Shown in pieces: positions 54,134 to 63,755 of a DNA stretch of 64,000 nucleotides. Numbering within the stretch: the stretch's first letter is position 1; each line of letters starts with the position of its first letter. The position numbers and the translations under genes are program-made. The DNA lies in NCBI GenBank assembly GCA_024401535.1, contig JAKSKX010000002.1, positions 124,001-188,000 on the forward strand, given 5' to 3'. The stretch comes from Paludibacteraceae bacterium (GTDB lineage: Bacteria > Bacteroidota > Bacteroidia > Bacteroidales > Paludibacteraceae). Below the pieces are notes generated by a model, which made no database searches, was not told the DNA's origin, and worked only from the letters and a program-made list of their open reading frames with translations.

Positions 54134-55486
54134 ATGAAAGCTGAAATAAAATCAAAACGTGTCCGAGCTATCATAGAGGAACTGAAAGATCAGTACATGG
54201 AGGCAGACAAAAACTGCCGTCCGTGGATTATTGGCTTTTCGGGGGGCAAGGATTCTACAGTTCTGCTGATGCTTACATGGATTGCCATGCTGGAGTTGAG
54301 GGAAGAAGGGCAACCGCTGTACAGACGTGTGTATGTGGTTTGTAATGATACGATGGTAGAGAATCCCGTCATCGAAGAATACGTATCTACCGTACTGCTG
54401 AAGATTGCTGATGCTGCACGTGAGCAGTTGCTTCCGGTGCAAGTGGTGACTACTACGCCACAGCTTGAAGATACTTTTTGGAGTTGTGTTATCGGTAAGG
54501 GCTATCCTGTACCGAACAACTCATTCCGTTTCTGTACGGAGAAGATGAAGATTAAACCTACATCGAAGTTCATCACCGACCAAGTGGTGGCTGATGGTGA
54601 GGCAATCGTGCTTGTGGGTACTCGCTTGACCGAGAGCCAACAGCGTGAACGCAGCATTCGTCGTCATGAAATCAAAGGTCACCGTCTCTCAAAGCACCCA
54701 TTGAATCCAAACACCTTCACATACGCTCCAATCAAGGAACTGATGCTTGAAGAAGTTTGGTGGATTATCAATTCTATTCCTTCACCATGGGGATTCGACA
54801 ACCAAATCCTCTTCAACATCTACCTCGATGCCTCAGCCGATGACTACGAGTGCCCAACAGTAGTGACTGATGATAGTCACCGCAGTTGTGGTCAGAGTCG
54901 TTTCGGTTGCTGGATTTGTACCGTGGTAAAGGAAGACAAGTCAATGTCTTCACTCATCAAGAATGGCGTAGAGTGGATGAAGCCGTTGCTGGAGTTCCGC
55001 GACCGACTTGTTGAGAATCGTAATGTTTCCGAACTCCGTTGCGACACTCGCCGCAATGGTCAGAGAGCTGTGGACGAAACCGGACACAACCTTGGTAACT
55101 ACACCATGGAGTATCGCATACAAATGCTTCGCGAACTCTTGCAGACGCAGAAGACCGTACAGGAAGGACACTCAAGCGTGAACCTCATCACCAGTCAAGA
55201 GCTCATTGCCATTCAGGTAATCTGGTTCCGCGATGGCAACTTCACTACCACCGTCAATGACATTTACAACGAGGTTTACGGCTACAACATCCCGAACCTT
55301 GAAATCGGTTTGCAGGAACGACTCATATTGGAGAAATCATGCATCGACCCTCAGCATTTCCAACTCATTCAAGAACTCCTCGCCCTACAGAAGAGCAAGG
55401 TTCTGTTGATGCGTAAGTTCGGCTTGCAGAATGACATTGAGGAACGATTGGATTCATTCATCAAAGAAAAGGAGGCAGAGGCATGA
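54134..55486 (+). CDS. dndC: DndC, phosphorothioation PAPS-reductase-like ATPase
   Basis: 450 residues. The PP-loop SGGKDST at 36-42 binds ATP to adenylate the DNA backbone before sulfur insertion. A Cys cluster (Cys240, Cys252, Cys259, Cys262 in ECP and CGQSRFGCWIC) fits the 4Fe-4S cluster that relays sulfur. The C-terminal helical tail (FQLIQELLALQKSK...MRKFGL...IEERLDSFIKEK) matters because it reappears as a separate ORF at 58025. Its stop overlaps dndD as ATGA. In Dnd systems sulfur comes from a cysteine desulfurase (DndA), absent from this window; a housekeeping IscS may serve. Confidence 0.93.
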   Translation: MKAEIKSKRVRAIIEELKDQYMEADKNCRPWIIGFSGGKDSTVLLMLTWIAMLELREEGQPLYRRVYVVCNDTMVENPVIEEYVSTVLLKIADAAREQLLPVQVVTTTPQLEDTFWSCVIGKGYPVPNNSFRFCTEKMKIKPTSKFITDQVVADGEAIVLVGTRLTESQQRERSIRRHEIKGHRLSKHPLNPNTFTYAPIKELMLEEVWWIINSIPSPWGFDNQILFNIYLDASADDYECPTVVTDDSHRSCGQSRFGCWICTVVKEDKSMSSLIKNGVEWMKPLLEFRDRLVENRNVSELRCDTRRNGQRAVDETGHNLGNYTMEYRIQMLRELLQTQKTVQEGHSSVNLITSQELIAIQVIWFRDGNFTTTVNDIYNEVYGYNIPNLEIGLQERLILEKSCIDPQHFQLIQELLALQKSKVLLMRKFGLQNDIEERLDSFIKEKEAEA

Positions 55487-57603
55487 TCATACAGAGCATT
55501 ACATTGAACAACTACCGCCTCTACGAAGGCGTTAATACAATAAAGTTCTCACTCGACGAAGAGAAGAACGTACACCTCATCTGTGGTGAGAATGGCTTTG
55601 GCAAGACAACATTCCTGCACTCGCTGCTTTGGTGTCTGTATGGCCGTTTTGTGGGTGACGTGCCTGCATCAGGACAGGATGCCAACGCCAATTACAATGC
55701 ACTCCTTCAGAGCAACCTGAACATCAATGCCGCCAAGCGTTATCAGTCAAATCTTACTCCAGAGATAACGGCACTCATCAAGAAACATGGCTACACCAAC
55801 GAACTTGAAGAGATTAAGAAAGATTCGGTTTACAGCGTGACCATCCGTTTCTCCGAGCTTGCCATTCCTGCTATTCCCTGCCGTGTGATTGACGTAATCC
55901 GCAGCTATGACTCCATTCTCCAGAAGGAACAGGTGGAGATAATGATTGATGGAGTGCGCAACGAGCTGACCGAAGAAATAGGTCCTGACGTTTTCATCAA
56001 CGACTTTATCCTGAACAAGGACATTGCTCGCCTTTTCTTCTTCGACTCAGAGGAAGTTGTTGAACTTGCAGAGACAGGAACCATTGCCGACCGCCGTAGA
56101 TTGAGCCGTGCATACGAGGAGGTTCTTGGCATCCGCAAGTACGAGGATTTGAAGTCAAATCTTGAGAGTCTTCGCCTTCGATACCGCAAGAAGTCACGCG
56201 ACATTGGATTGCGTCACGAACTGGAGAAACTCCTTGTACAGAAGGAAGAAGCTGACAAGGAAGCAGCTGAAATTGAGGAGCAAATTCAAAAACTTAACGA
56301 CAAGCTGACAACGCTTCGCCAGGATGACACCTCCCTACAAGCAGAACTCTCTCGCGAAGGTAGTAGCGTTAAGTCAGAAGAAATGAATCGTGTAAAGTTG
56401 CTCATTGAAACCTGCAAGAAAAACGATGTGGAAATGAAGAGCAAGCTAAAGCAATTCATTGACTATGCACCATTCGCCATTGCAGGAAACGTGTTTGCTC
56501 AGGCATACGAACTTGCCAAAGCAGATCATGACACCATCAGTAGCAACAACGCTTCGATTGCACAGAACCATGTCCTTGACTCGCTGAACAAGGAACTTCA
56601 TGCCATGCTTGCATCCCTGCCAATCGAAAAGAAGAGCAAGGACGAAGCCACTAAGAAACTTGATAGTATTGTAGCAAAATATCGTGGTGAGAAATCCGAC
56701 CTCGAACCACAGATGATACTCAGTGATGACGACTATGCAGAAATTGAAGCCGTCTATAATAGCATTACAACGACTTACCGCATAGAGTTTGAAACGCTGG
56801 CAGAGAACTACCGCAAGAACAAAGTAATGCTGGAGCGCAATTCTCGCCGACTCTCAAATATGCACAGTAAGGAAAGCGACGAGGTTATCAAGCGTCTTCG
56901 CACAAAGAAAAACGAAACGGAGAAAGCTATTCAAGAAACTGATGATGCAATCCGCAAACTGCATGAGAAGACAGGCGAATCAAATCTGAAACTCGCTACA
57001 CTAGAAAAGCAGATTAAGGATTTGAGCAAGCGTGTAAGCGTGGACGATGCAGACGAGAAAAAGGATGCACTTGCCAACCAGCTTATAAGCGAACTTGACA
57101 CGTTCCTTTCGTCTTTGAAGCAAAACAAGAAGTCGTCTTTGGAACGCAGAATCAAGACAACGCTCAATTCGCTCATGCACAAGGAGGACTTCATTGGTCG
57201 AGTTGAAGTTACTATTGATGCCGATGCGATGGACATTTTGTTGTTTACTCCTGAGGGCGACGAAATAGACAAGGAAAAGCTCTCAAAGGGTGAGAAACAG
57301 CTTTATGCAACTTCTCTTCTGAAATCCCTTGTAGATGAGAGCGGCATCAAGTTCCCTGTGTTCATCGACTCGCCTTTGCAGAAGTTCGACAAGAGTCACA
57401 GCTCAAAGATTATTACAGAGTTCTACCCGTCAATCTCTAAACAGGTTGTTCTCTTCCCGCTGCTACACAAGGAACTGACTAAGCCTGAGATGGACATGAT
57501 GATTCCATTTGTGGGTAGTGCCACACTCATTACGAATGATACTACACGTTCTGGATTCAAGGCAGCGAAGGCAGAGCATTTGTTTTACGATTATAACTAC
57601 TAA
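55483..57603 (+). CDS. dndD: DndD, SMC/Rad50-like ATPase (first copy)
   Basis: 706 residues. Walker A GENGFGKT at 35-42, a long central coiled coil (about 235-330 and 480-530), ABC signature LSKGEKQ near 600, and Walker B PVFIDSPLQKFD near 625. DndD hydrolyses ATP to open or nick DNA for DndC/DndE during phosphorothioation. Coupled to dndC by ATGA, and dndE starts 6 bp after its stop. Paralogue of the protein at 58204, with the Walker A at the same residue numbers; composition is medium GC, unlike that copy. Confidence 0.9.
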   Translation: MIIQSITLNNYRLYEGVNTIKFSLDEEKNVHLICGENGFGKTTFLHSLLWCLYGRFVGDVPASGQDANANYNALLQSNLNINAAKRYQSNLTPEITALIKKHGYTNELEEIKKDSVYSVTIRFSELAIPAIPCRVIDVIRSYDSILQKEQVEIMIDGVRNELTEEIGPDVFINDFILNKDIARLFFFDSEEVVELAETGTIADRRRLSRAYEEVLGIRKYEDLKSNLESLRLRYRKKSRDIGLRHELEKLLVQKEEADKEAAEIEEQIQKLNDKLTTLRQDDTSLQAELSREGSSVKSEEMNRVKLLIETCKKNDVEMKSKLKQFIDYAPFAIAGNVFAQAYELAKADHDTISSNNASIAQNHVLDSLNKELHAMLASLPIEKKSKDEATKKLDSIVAKYRGEKSDLEPQMILSDDDYAEIEAVYNSITTTYRIEFETLAENYRKNKVMLERNSRRLSNMHSKESDEVIKRLRTKKNETEKAIQETDDAIRKLHEKTGESNLKLATLEKQIKDLSKRVSVDDADEKKDALANQLISELDTFLSSLKQNKKSSLERRIKTTLNSLMHKEDFIGRVEVTIDADAMDILLFTPEGDEIDKEKLSKGEKQLYATSLLKSLVDESGIKFPVFIDSPLQKFDKSHSSKIITEFYPSISKQVVLFPLLHKELTKPEMDMMIPFVGSATLITNDTTRSGFKAAKAEHLFYDYNY

Positions 57604-57609
57604 ACGAGT

Positions 57610-58011
57610 ATGATAGCAATAGCACAGATAAAGACAAGCGCCAAGAACAAGGAACTTGTAACACAGCTGACCCGCAAGTTTGCTTTGGGAGCAGAGAATG
57701 TGATTGCACGTATCGCCATCGCATACTCGCTGAAATGTGGAGTAAAGTTCCAACCAACCGACATCAAGGATGCAGGAGGTAAAGAGTATAGCAAGAGTGT
57801 GCTCTTTGGTAATCTCTTCCCCTTGTACGTAGCCATGGTGTGTGCTCACTACGGCATCAAGGACACGGACAAAGACCTTCCTCGCTACTTCAAGATGCAC
57901 CTTGATGATGGTTTGGAACGTATTGACGCAGACGTAAAAGACAATCCCAACCTAGTAGGTTTCGACTACTTGTTTGACCGCATACACGAAGGATTAATTT
58001 CATTTGACTAA
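57610..58011 (+). CDS. dndE: DndE, DNA-binding phosphorothioation subunit (first copy)
   Basis: 133 residues, standard DndE size. The opening KTSAKNKELVTQLTRKF and ENVIARIAIAYSL, and the FPLYVAMVCAHYGI core, match the helical DndE fold that binds nicked DNA as a tetramer. It has a paralogue as the N-terminal domain of the protein at 60310. Confidence 0.88.
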   Translation: MIAIAQIKTSAKNKELVTQLTRKFALGAENVIARIAIAYSLKCGVKFQPTDIKDAGGKEYSKSVLFGNLFPLYVAMVCAHYGIKDTDKDLPRYFKMHLDDGLERIDADVKDNPNLVGFDYLFDRIHEGLISFD

Positions 58012-58024
58012 TACATTCATAGAT

Positions 58025-58207
58025 ATGGAAGATAATAAAGAATTTCAACTCCTAAGGGAAATTTGCAAAGATAACGAAAACAAATTTTACCTTGTGTCAG
58101 ATTTGTTAGAGATTCAACGAAGCAAAGCCTTGATGAACCGCAAACGAGGTCTTAATGACGAAATTGAATCAAAAGTTGAGTCTTACATAAAAAAGAAGTT
58201 ATTATGA
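58025..58207 (+). pseudogene. dndC C-terminal remnant (60-residue ORF)
   Basis: 60 residues from ATG 58025. The sequence aligns with the last ~50 residues of the DndC at 54134: LLEIQRSKALMNRKRGL against LLALQKSKVLLMRKFGL, then IESKVESYIKKK against IEERLDSFIKEK. It lacks the PP-loop and all Fe-S cysteines. It overlaps the second dndD by ATGA, exactly as full-length dndC overlaps the first dndD. The ORF is intact and may still be translated to couple dndD2. AT-rich, unlike dndE 14 bp upstream. Confidence 0.75.
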
Positions 58208-60297
58208 AGATCAAAGAATTAGAACTGAATAATTTCAGAATTTATAAGGGTAGAAATACTATTGATCTTACTACATCAGAATCACGTAACATCATTATTA
58301 TTAGTGGTGAAAATGGATTTGGTAAGACTACTTTTCTCATGTCTATCGTTTGGTGTCTTTATGGCAAGCAAATGGAACAAGTTGATGAAATGTATAAAAA
58401 AGAGATAAATGCTAAAAGAGGTGGCTATAATGGATACATGAGTTCATGCCTTAATAAAGCGGCTGCGGCTAATTCTACGACAAAGTTTTCTGTATCACTA
58501 ACACTTACCGACTTAGATCTGCCGGGTGAGTTGGAATGTAGTGAGATTAAAATAACTCGTTCGTATGATACTAAAAATCCCAATGGTGATGATCTACTTA
58601 TATTATTTGATGGCAAACAAATAGATGAAGTTTTTCCTACTGTACCTAAAGAAGAACGAATCGAAGCAGAAGAGTTCTTCATTAGAGAACGTATTATGCC
58701 TATAGAAATTGCTAAGTTTTTCTTTTTTGATGCCGAACGTATTGTGGCTTATGCCGAACTTGATTCGTCTGAACAACAGAAAAGATTAGCAAGTGCGTAT
58801 TCGCAAGTTTTAGGTATTCAAAAATACATATCATTAAAGGAAACTCTGTCTGCTATCAAAGACGACTATCGTAAGAAGGGCGTAAACTCAAAAGAAAGAG
58901 ATGAATTTAACAAGCTCTCTTTAGAGATAGAAAATTCCGATGCAATTAAGAATGAATTACAAAATAAGATTTCCGAGATAAAAGTTGATATAAAGAATTA
59001 CCAAGACGAATCCGACACGATACAAGAGCGTCTTTTGCTTGAAGGGAATACAATGACACAAGAGCAATTAGATGAATATCGTAACAAACAGAAAGGATTC
59101 AAAGAGGAAATGGACAATTCTCAGGTTGGCCTCAAAGATTTGTATAACTATATTCCGTTTGGATTGTCTGGCGAACTATTTGCTCAATTAGTTGATCAGG
59201 TTAAGAAGGAAGTGGATTATCGTCAAAAGAAAATTCAAATAGATATAGCAGAAGAAAAAACAAACGATTTACTGAATGATTTAGATGACGAAAGCAGAGA
59301 TGTTAGCTTCCCTATAGATCGTAAGGTTAGACGTTTCTATGAAGATATAGTAAAAAAACTGATAAAAAAACATTTCTATGATACTTCAGATGAAGGTGAC
59401 GAAGACTTTGAAGAGTTACATGGATTAACAGATGTCCAATCCAACACATTGCTGTCTTTTGTGTCAAAAATTAAAGGCGCGCAGAAAGATTTTACGCGAC
59501 TTTATGATAGTTATAATCGTGCGAAACGAGAGTATTCTTTAATTGAACAACAGATTCGTGATGCCGAAGCACGTTCTGAAAGTCCATTTATTGTTGAACT
59601 TAGAGAAAAGAAGCAAGAGTTAGATGAATTAATCGCTGATCTACAACAAGAGCTTATTGACAAATCAGCAGAGTTGAAGCAAAAGTCAGATCAAGTAATT
59701 GCAAATAAAAAGCAGAAAGAACTACTCGCTTCCAAGATTCAAGTGTCTGATCAATTCAAAGAGAAAGACCGTGCCATGACTGATTTGATTCAGTCAGTTG
59801 ATGCATTCCTTATACGATTCAAGGAAGATAGAAAACAGTCATTGCAAAAGAGGATCCTTATAAATCTTCAACGTCTGTTACACAAAACGGACTTAGTTTC
59901 TAATGTCCAGGTTTTCATACAAAATGATATGGTTGACATCACATTAATTGACAAATCTAACAAGAAACAAGATATTAGTGATTTGTCTAATGGTGAGAAA
60001 CAGATGTTTTCCACAGCCCTTTTAAGTGCGTTAGTCGAAGAGACAGGTCTTCAATTCCCTGTATTTATTGATAGTCCTCTTCAGAAATTCGATAAAAATC
60101 ACTCAAAAAACATCTTAGAGAAGTTCTATCCGAATGTGTCAAAGCAAGTCGTACTATTCCCGTTGATTTACAAAGAATTAACAGAAAAAGAGTATCTTCT
60201 TATTAAAGATAGGACGGAGAAGACAATCATAATACAAAATGAAGATGACGGTTCTCATTTTGTTCCAATAAGCAAAGATGACTTGTTTTACGAATAA
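58204..60297 (+). CDS. DndD-like SMC ATPase (second copy)
   Basis: 697 residues. Walker A GENGFGKT at 35-42, coiled coils in the centre, LSNGEKQ signature near 596, Walker B PVFIDSPLQKFDKNHS near 620. By eye about a third of positions match the first DndD, best at both ATPase halves, so it is an old paralogue rather than a recent copy. GC is far lower (about a third) than dndD1. A heteromer with the first DndD, or work with the fused DndE downstream, are the alternatives. Loosely, a RecN/AAA_23-type ATPase by family. Confidence 0.85.
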   Translation: MKIKELELNNFRIYKGRNTIDLTTSESRNIIIISGENGFGKTTFLMSIVWCLYGKQMEQVDEMYKKEINAKRGGYNGYMSSCLNKAAAANSTTKFSVSLTLTDLDLPGELECSEIKITRSYDTKNPNGDDLLILFDGKQIDEVFPTVPKEERIEAEEFFIRERIMPIEIAKFFFFDAERIVAYAELDSSEQQKRLASAYSQVLGIQKYISLKETLSAIKDDYRKKGVNSKERDEFNKLSLEIENSDAIKNELQNKISEIKVDIKNYQDESDTIQERLLLEGNTMTQEQLDEYRNKQKGFKEEMDNSQVGLKDLYNYIPFGLSGELFAQLVDQVKKEVDYRQKKIQIDIAEEKTNDLLNDLDDESRDVSFPIDRKVRRFYEDIVKKLIKKHFYDTSDEGDEDFEELHGLTDVQSNTLLSFVSKIKGAQKDFTRLYDSYNRAKREYSLIEQQIRDAEARSESPFIVELREKKQELDELIADLQQELIDKSAELKQKSDQVIANKKQKELLASKIQVSDQFKEKDRAMTDLIQSVDAFLIRFKEDRKQSLQKRILINLQRLLHKTDLVSNVQVFIQNDMVDITLIDKSNKKQDISDLSNGEKQMFSTALLSALVEETGLQFPVFIDSPLQKFDKNHSKNILEKFYPNVSKQVVLFPLIYKELTEKEYLLIKDRTEKTIIIQNEDDGSHFVPISKDDLFYE

Positions 60298-60309
60298 ATC
60301 TAGAGTAAT

Positions 60310-61890
60310 ATGCAGATTAATATTAAAACATCAGAGGAAAATCAGAAAGTAATTACTGATTTGACAAGAAAGCTACCAGGCGATACAAAGGAGAATGTAA
60401 TCGCACGTATTGCTTTGGGTTATTCTCTTTCCAATGGCAAAAGATTCAAGAGAGAAGAGTTTGATACTTATGATTCTCAGGGAAAGGAGTATAAAGATCA
60501 CATTCTGTTTGATGCAGAATATAAAGATTTTTATATCGCTTTAGTCTGCCAAGCTTATCAAATTAAAAGCAATGATGAGGATTTAGTAAAACTCATCAAA
60601 CTACATATCGACCATGGTCTTCAAATGATTAGTAGATATTTTGAAGAACATGAAGACTGTACATTTTTTGAACTGCTTATGAATGGATTGGATAAGGGGG
60701 TCAATGCATTAGAAGATATTGACGTTCCATTTGACCCTGCCGTCAATTCAAACCAGCATATTAGCAAAGCGTATTTCTCTGAACCAATCAATATAAAAAT
60801 TGGTTATAACCCAGAAACCAAAAGCGAAGTGTATTTTTGCTTCAATAACACAAAAATATACAATAATCCCCACATTGCAGTTGCGGGAAAATCAGGTTCA
60901 GGAAAGACTCAATTCGCACAGGAATTTATGTCTCAATTACATGATGTGACTAAGAATAAGACAAATTTCCTATTTCTTGATTTTAAAGGAATTAAGGATG
61001 AAGACCGTAAAAAGATGCAAGGATTCTTTGATTCCACAGAAACGTCTTTCGTAAATGCCCCAGATGTGCCGTTTCCATTGAATCCACTCACTTTTATCGA
61101 TAACCTTAATCAAAAAAACAAGCTTATTGGCATCAATAAGTTTGTAGATATTATCGCAAGCTATTCAAATATAGGAAAAAAACAGCAGCAGACTCTAAAA
61201 GATGCTGTTGTAGAAGCATTTGGTGCAAAAATAGATAACAAATATCCTTCACTAAAGGAAGTTAATGAAATACTTTTAGACAGATATGGCGAAAAACGAG
61301 ATATTCTCACAGAAATAATGGGACGTCTTAGCGAATATGAATTATTTGAATCTAATGTTGAAGACCCAAGTTATTTCTTGAACCATAATTATTATCTCTC
61401 TTTGTCTGGTGATTTGGACAAGACCGTTAGATTCACATCTGTCTTTCTAATTATAAATTATATATTTAATGTGTTTTCCAATATGGGAAATGCAGATGTT
61501 GTAAACGGACACCAGAGCATGCGCTATGTATTGATGATTGATGAAGCTCATGATTTATTTAGAGAAAAAAAATCATTGGAGATTCTAGAAGTTATCCTTA
61601 GAAAGATGCGCTCTTATGGAGTTTCTGTGTTCTTACTGTCGCAAGGAATTTCTGAATATAACCAAGGAACATTTGACTTCTCGCAAGAATGTGAAACATC
61701 TTTTTTATTGCCAATTAACGATTTAGGTAACACTAAGGCAATTAACAAATTCTTAGGTCTGAATGATAAAGAAAGTACAAGGGCGATGAGAAATATTGAG
61801 AAACTCGATAATGGATTTGCAATTTCAAATGTAAAGGAATATCCCAAAACCGATGTTTTTGAAGTCGTTCAATATTGGAAAGAACACTAG
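60310..61890 (+). CDS. DndE fused to a HerA/FtsK-like ATPase
   Basis: 526 residues. Residues 1-130 are a second DndE domain (TSEENQKVITDLTRKL, ENVIARIALGYSLSNGKRF, FYIALVCQAYQI). From 165 on there is a HerA/VirB4-type ATPase: Walker A GKSGSGKT at 193-200, LFLDFKG, Walker B VLMIDEAHDLF near 415, SVFLLSQG as the sensor/Gln motif. HerA-type rings pump or translocate DNA. The fusion puts DNA-nick binding and a motor in one chain. I infer a role in moving along DNA to place sulfur or to police unmodified DNA. Confidence 0.85.
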   Translation: MQINIKTSEENQKVITDLTRKLPGDTKENVIARIALGYSLSNGKRFKREEFDTYDSQGKEYKDHILFDAEYKDFYIALVCQAYQIKSNDEDLVKLIKLHIDHGLQMISRYFEEHEDCTFFELLMNGLDKGVNALEDIDVPFDPAVNSNQHISKAYFSEPINIKIGYNPETKSEVYFCFNNTKIYNNPHIAVAGKSGSGKTQFAQEFMSQLHDVTKNKTNFLFLDFKGIKDEDRKKMQGFFDSTETSFVNAPDVPFPLNPLTFIDNLNQKNKLIGINKFVDIIASYSNIGKKQQQTLKDAVVEAFGAKIDNKYPSLKEVNEILLDRYGEKRDILTEIMGRLSEYELFESNVEDPSYFLNHNYYLSLSGDLDKTVRFTSVFLIINYIFNVFSNMGNADVVNGHQSMRYVLMIDEAHDLFREKKSLEILEVILRKMRSYGVSVFLLSQGISEYNQGTFDFSQECETSFLLPINDLGNTKAINKFLGLNDKESTRAMRNIEKLDNGFAISNVKEYPKTDVFEVVQYWKEH

Positions 61891-61947
61891 TAAGTAATAA
61901 TATAATAAAAGTGTAATAAGAGTTAGGTATCGCTTAACAATTAAAGA

Positions 61948-62433
61948 ATGGAAAATAGTAGAAACATTTTTATAGAGTGGTTTAATAACCTTAGAGAACC
62001 TTGGAAAGATTATGTTTTTACAGGTTATTTTGTTGGCTTTGTAGTTCTTGTTGGACTGGTAGGTGTATATCCTTCAATTATTGAATATATTAATAATGAT
62101 TCTGATTCAAATCATAGTTTCTGGCCTGTGATACAAAATATATTGACATACTCTATTGCATTGGCAATTCCTGCAGCAGTGTCTATATTATGTTCCAAAA
62201 ACAAGACAAACAAACAAGCAAGAATAATATTTACAGTATTGCTATTTATTTTACTTCCAATAGCTCTTTGCATTCTTGAGTATATTTACAAGAAGTATAT
62301 CTGTGCATTTATATGTCTGTTTCTTTCTTGGATAGTGTGGGTTATCGGCAACCATGGTAATCCTCAATATCATGACGGACAATATGGGAAATCGACTTTA
62401 GATAATGCAAAACGGATGACAGTTGGATGGTAA
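61948..62433 (+). CDS. Four-TM membrane protein within the dnd locus
   Basis: 161 residues. Hydrophobic helices at about 18-44, 66-84, 91-114 and 115-134, soluble ends. The C-terminal tail has NHGNPQYHDGQYG. No family recognised. AT-rich like its neighbours. It lies between the DndE-ATPase and DndB, with its stop overlapping an upstream candidate dndB start. A membrane effector or an anchor for the machinery are possible. Confidence 0.6.
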   Translation: MENSRNIFIEWFNNLREPWKDYVFTGYFVGFVVLVGLVGVYPSIIEYINNDSDSNHSFWPVIQNILTYSIALAIPAAVSILCSKNKTNKQARIIFTVLLFILLPIALCILEYIYKKYICAFICLFLSWIVWVIGNHGNPQYHDGQYGKSTLDNAKRMTVGW

Positions 62434-62450
62434 TAAAAAATATAAATATA

Positions 62451-63704
62451 ATGAATACTATAAAAGGCTTTTTGGTTTCTCAAAATAATCAAGATTTTAT
62501 TGTAGGAAAAACTACAATAAAAGAATTACTTACGTATACAAAGTACACAGAACGATTAATCATTGGATATGATGAGGAAGATAAACCTATATATAATAAT
62601 CATATTCAAAGGAAAGTTGAGGAAAGTAGAATCTCCAAAATATCTGACTTCTTAATATTTGACGATATGGCTACATTCCCCACAAATATTGTATTGGGCA
62701 TTCCTTCTTCTGTCATAGTATCACAAAACTGTAATGAAGAAGGCGTAATAACATTAACTCTAGATCCTAAAGTTGGAGAAGAAATTGAAAAGGCACAAAA
62801 TGGAGATGAATCTGCTGATATTTTTGTTACAATTATTGATGGACAGCATAGAATAGCGGGTATAGAAAGAGCCATTGAAGTGTTAAAAAAATATATATCT
62901 AAAAACACAGATGATACAGAGAAATATAGAAAAAAACTAGAGAATTTATATAATATAGATTTAGTGATTTCATGTTTTATTGATAAGAGTATAGAATATG
63001 AAGCAATGATATTCTCAACTATCAACAGAACACAGAAAAAGGTTTCACAAGATCTTGTACATAGTTTGTTTGGTATAACAGAAAATGACTCCCCATATAA
63101 AACCGGATTAGAAATTACCCTTGCTTTAAACGCACATCCTAATTCTCCGTTTTATAAAAGGATAAAGTTGTATGGTGGATCTATTGAAGGAGTTCTTCCT
63201 CCTTTATCTCAAACAACAATGATAAAGAACATTGTTGGCTTTATTTCAGAATCATTAAAAGAAGCTGAAAATGACAGATTTCGAAAGAGATCAGAACTCC
63301 AAAAGCAAAGAGGTAATAAAGTGTTACCTTTTAGGTCGTTTTATGCCAACAATAATGATAAAGCAATTGCTGATTGTCTTTTCTATTATTTTTCATCTAT
63401 CAAAGAAACATTTCCAGATTTATGGGAATATGATTTCAAAGATAAGCCCAAAAATGTATTACAATCTACAGTTGGATTCGAAGCGTTAATGAAATTATTA
63501 AGAGATATAATTGATAGATATGGAATAAACTCGTTCTATAAAGGGTGTTTTGATCATTATGTATCAAATATATCGAAACTACCTCTTTCTGATGTTAATG
63601 AGTTTCCTATGACAACAAAAGGAAAAAACATCATGTATAATGCTATGTATGTAGAAATTTTTCATAAAGACCCATCTGCAATTGCTAAAGCCAAAGAGTT
63701 ATAG
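62451..63704 (+). CDS. dndB: DndB-like DGQHR-domain protein
   Basis: 417 residues from ATG 62451, the start that matches the usual MxxIKGxxxxQ opening. An alternative ATG at 62427 adds eight residues and overlaps the upstream gene. The family motif DGQHR lies at 130-134 in IIDGQHRIAGIERA. In Dnd systems DndB binds DNA and ATP and represses the cluster, limiting modification density. Here it sits last instead of first. DGQHR proteins also occur in other modification systems, so it could be a relative, not strict DndB. Confidence 0.82.
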   Translation: MNTIKGFLVSQNNQDFIVGKTTIKELLTYTKYTERLIIGYDEEDKPIYNNHIQRKVEESRISKISDFLIFDDMATFPTNIVLGIPSSVIVSQNCNEEGVITLTLDPKVGEEIEKAQNGDESADIFVTIIDGQHRIAGIERAIEVLKKYISKNTDDTEKYRKKLENLYNIDLVISCFIDKSIEYEAMIFSTINRTQKKVSQDLVHSLFGITENDSPYKTGLEITLALNAHPNSPFYKRIKLYGGSIEGVLPPLSQTTMIKNIVGFISESLKEAENDRFRKRSELQKQRGNKVLPFRSFYANNNDKAIADCLFYYFSSIKETFPDLWEYDFKDKPKNVLQSTVGFEALMKLLRDIIDRYGINSFYKGCFDHYVSNISKLPLSDVNEFPMTTKGKNIMYNAMYVEIFHKDPSAIAKAKEL

Positions 63705-63755
63705 ATATTACGAAGTGAGTCTAAGATTCAATAGGTTAAACTTTGTGTAATAGGT

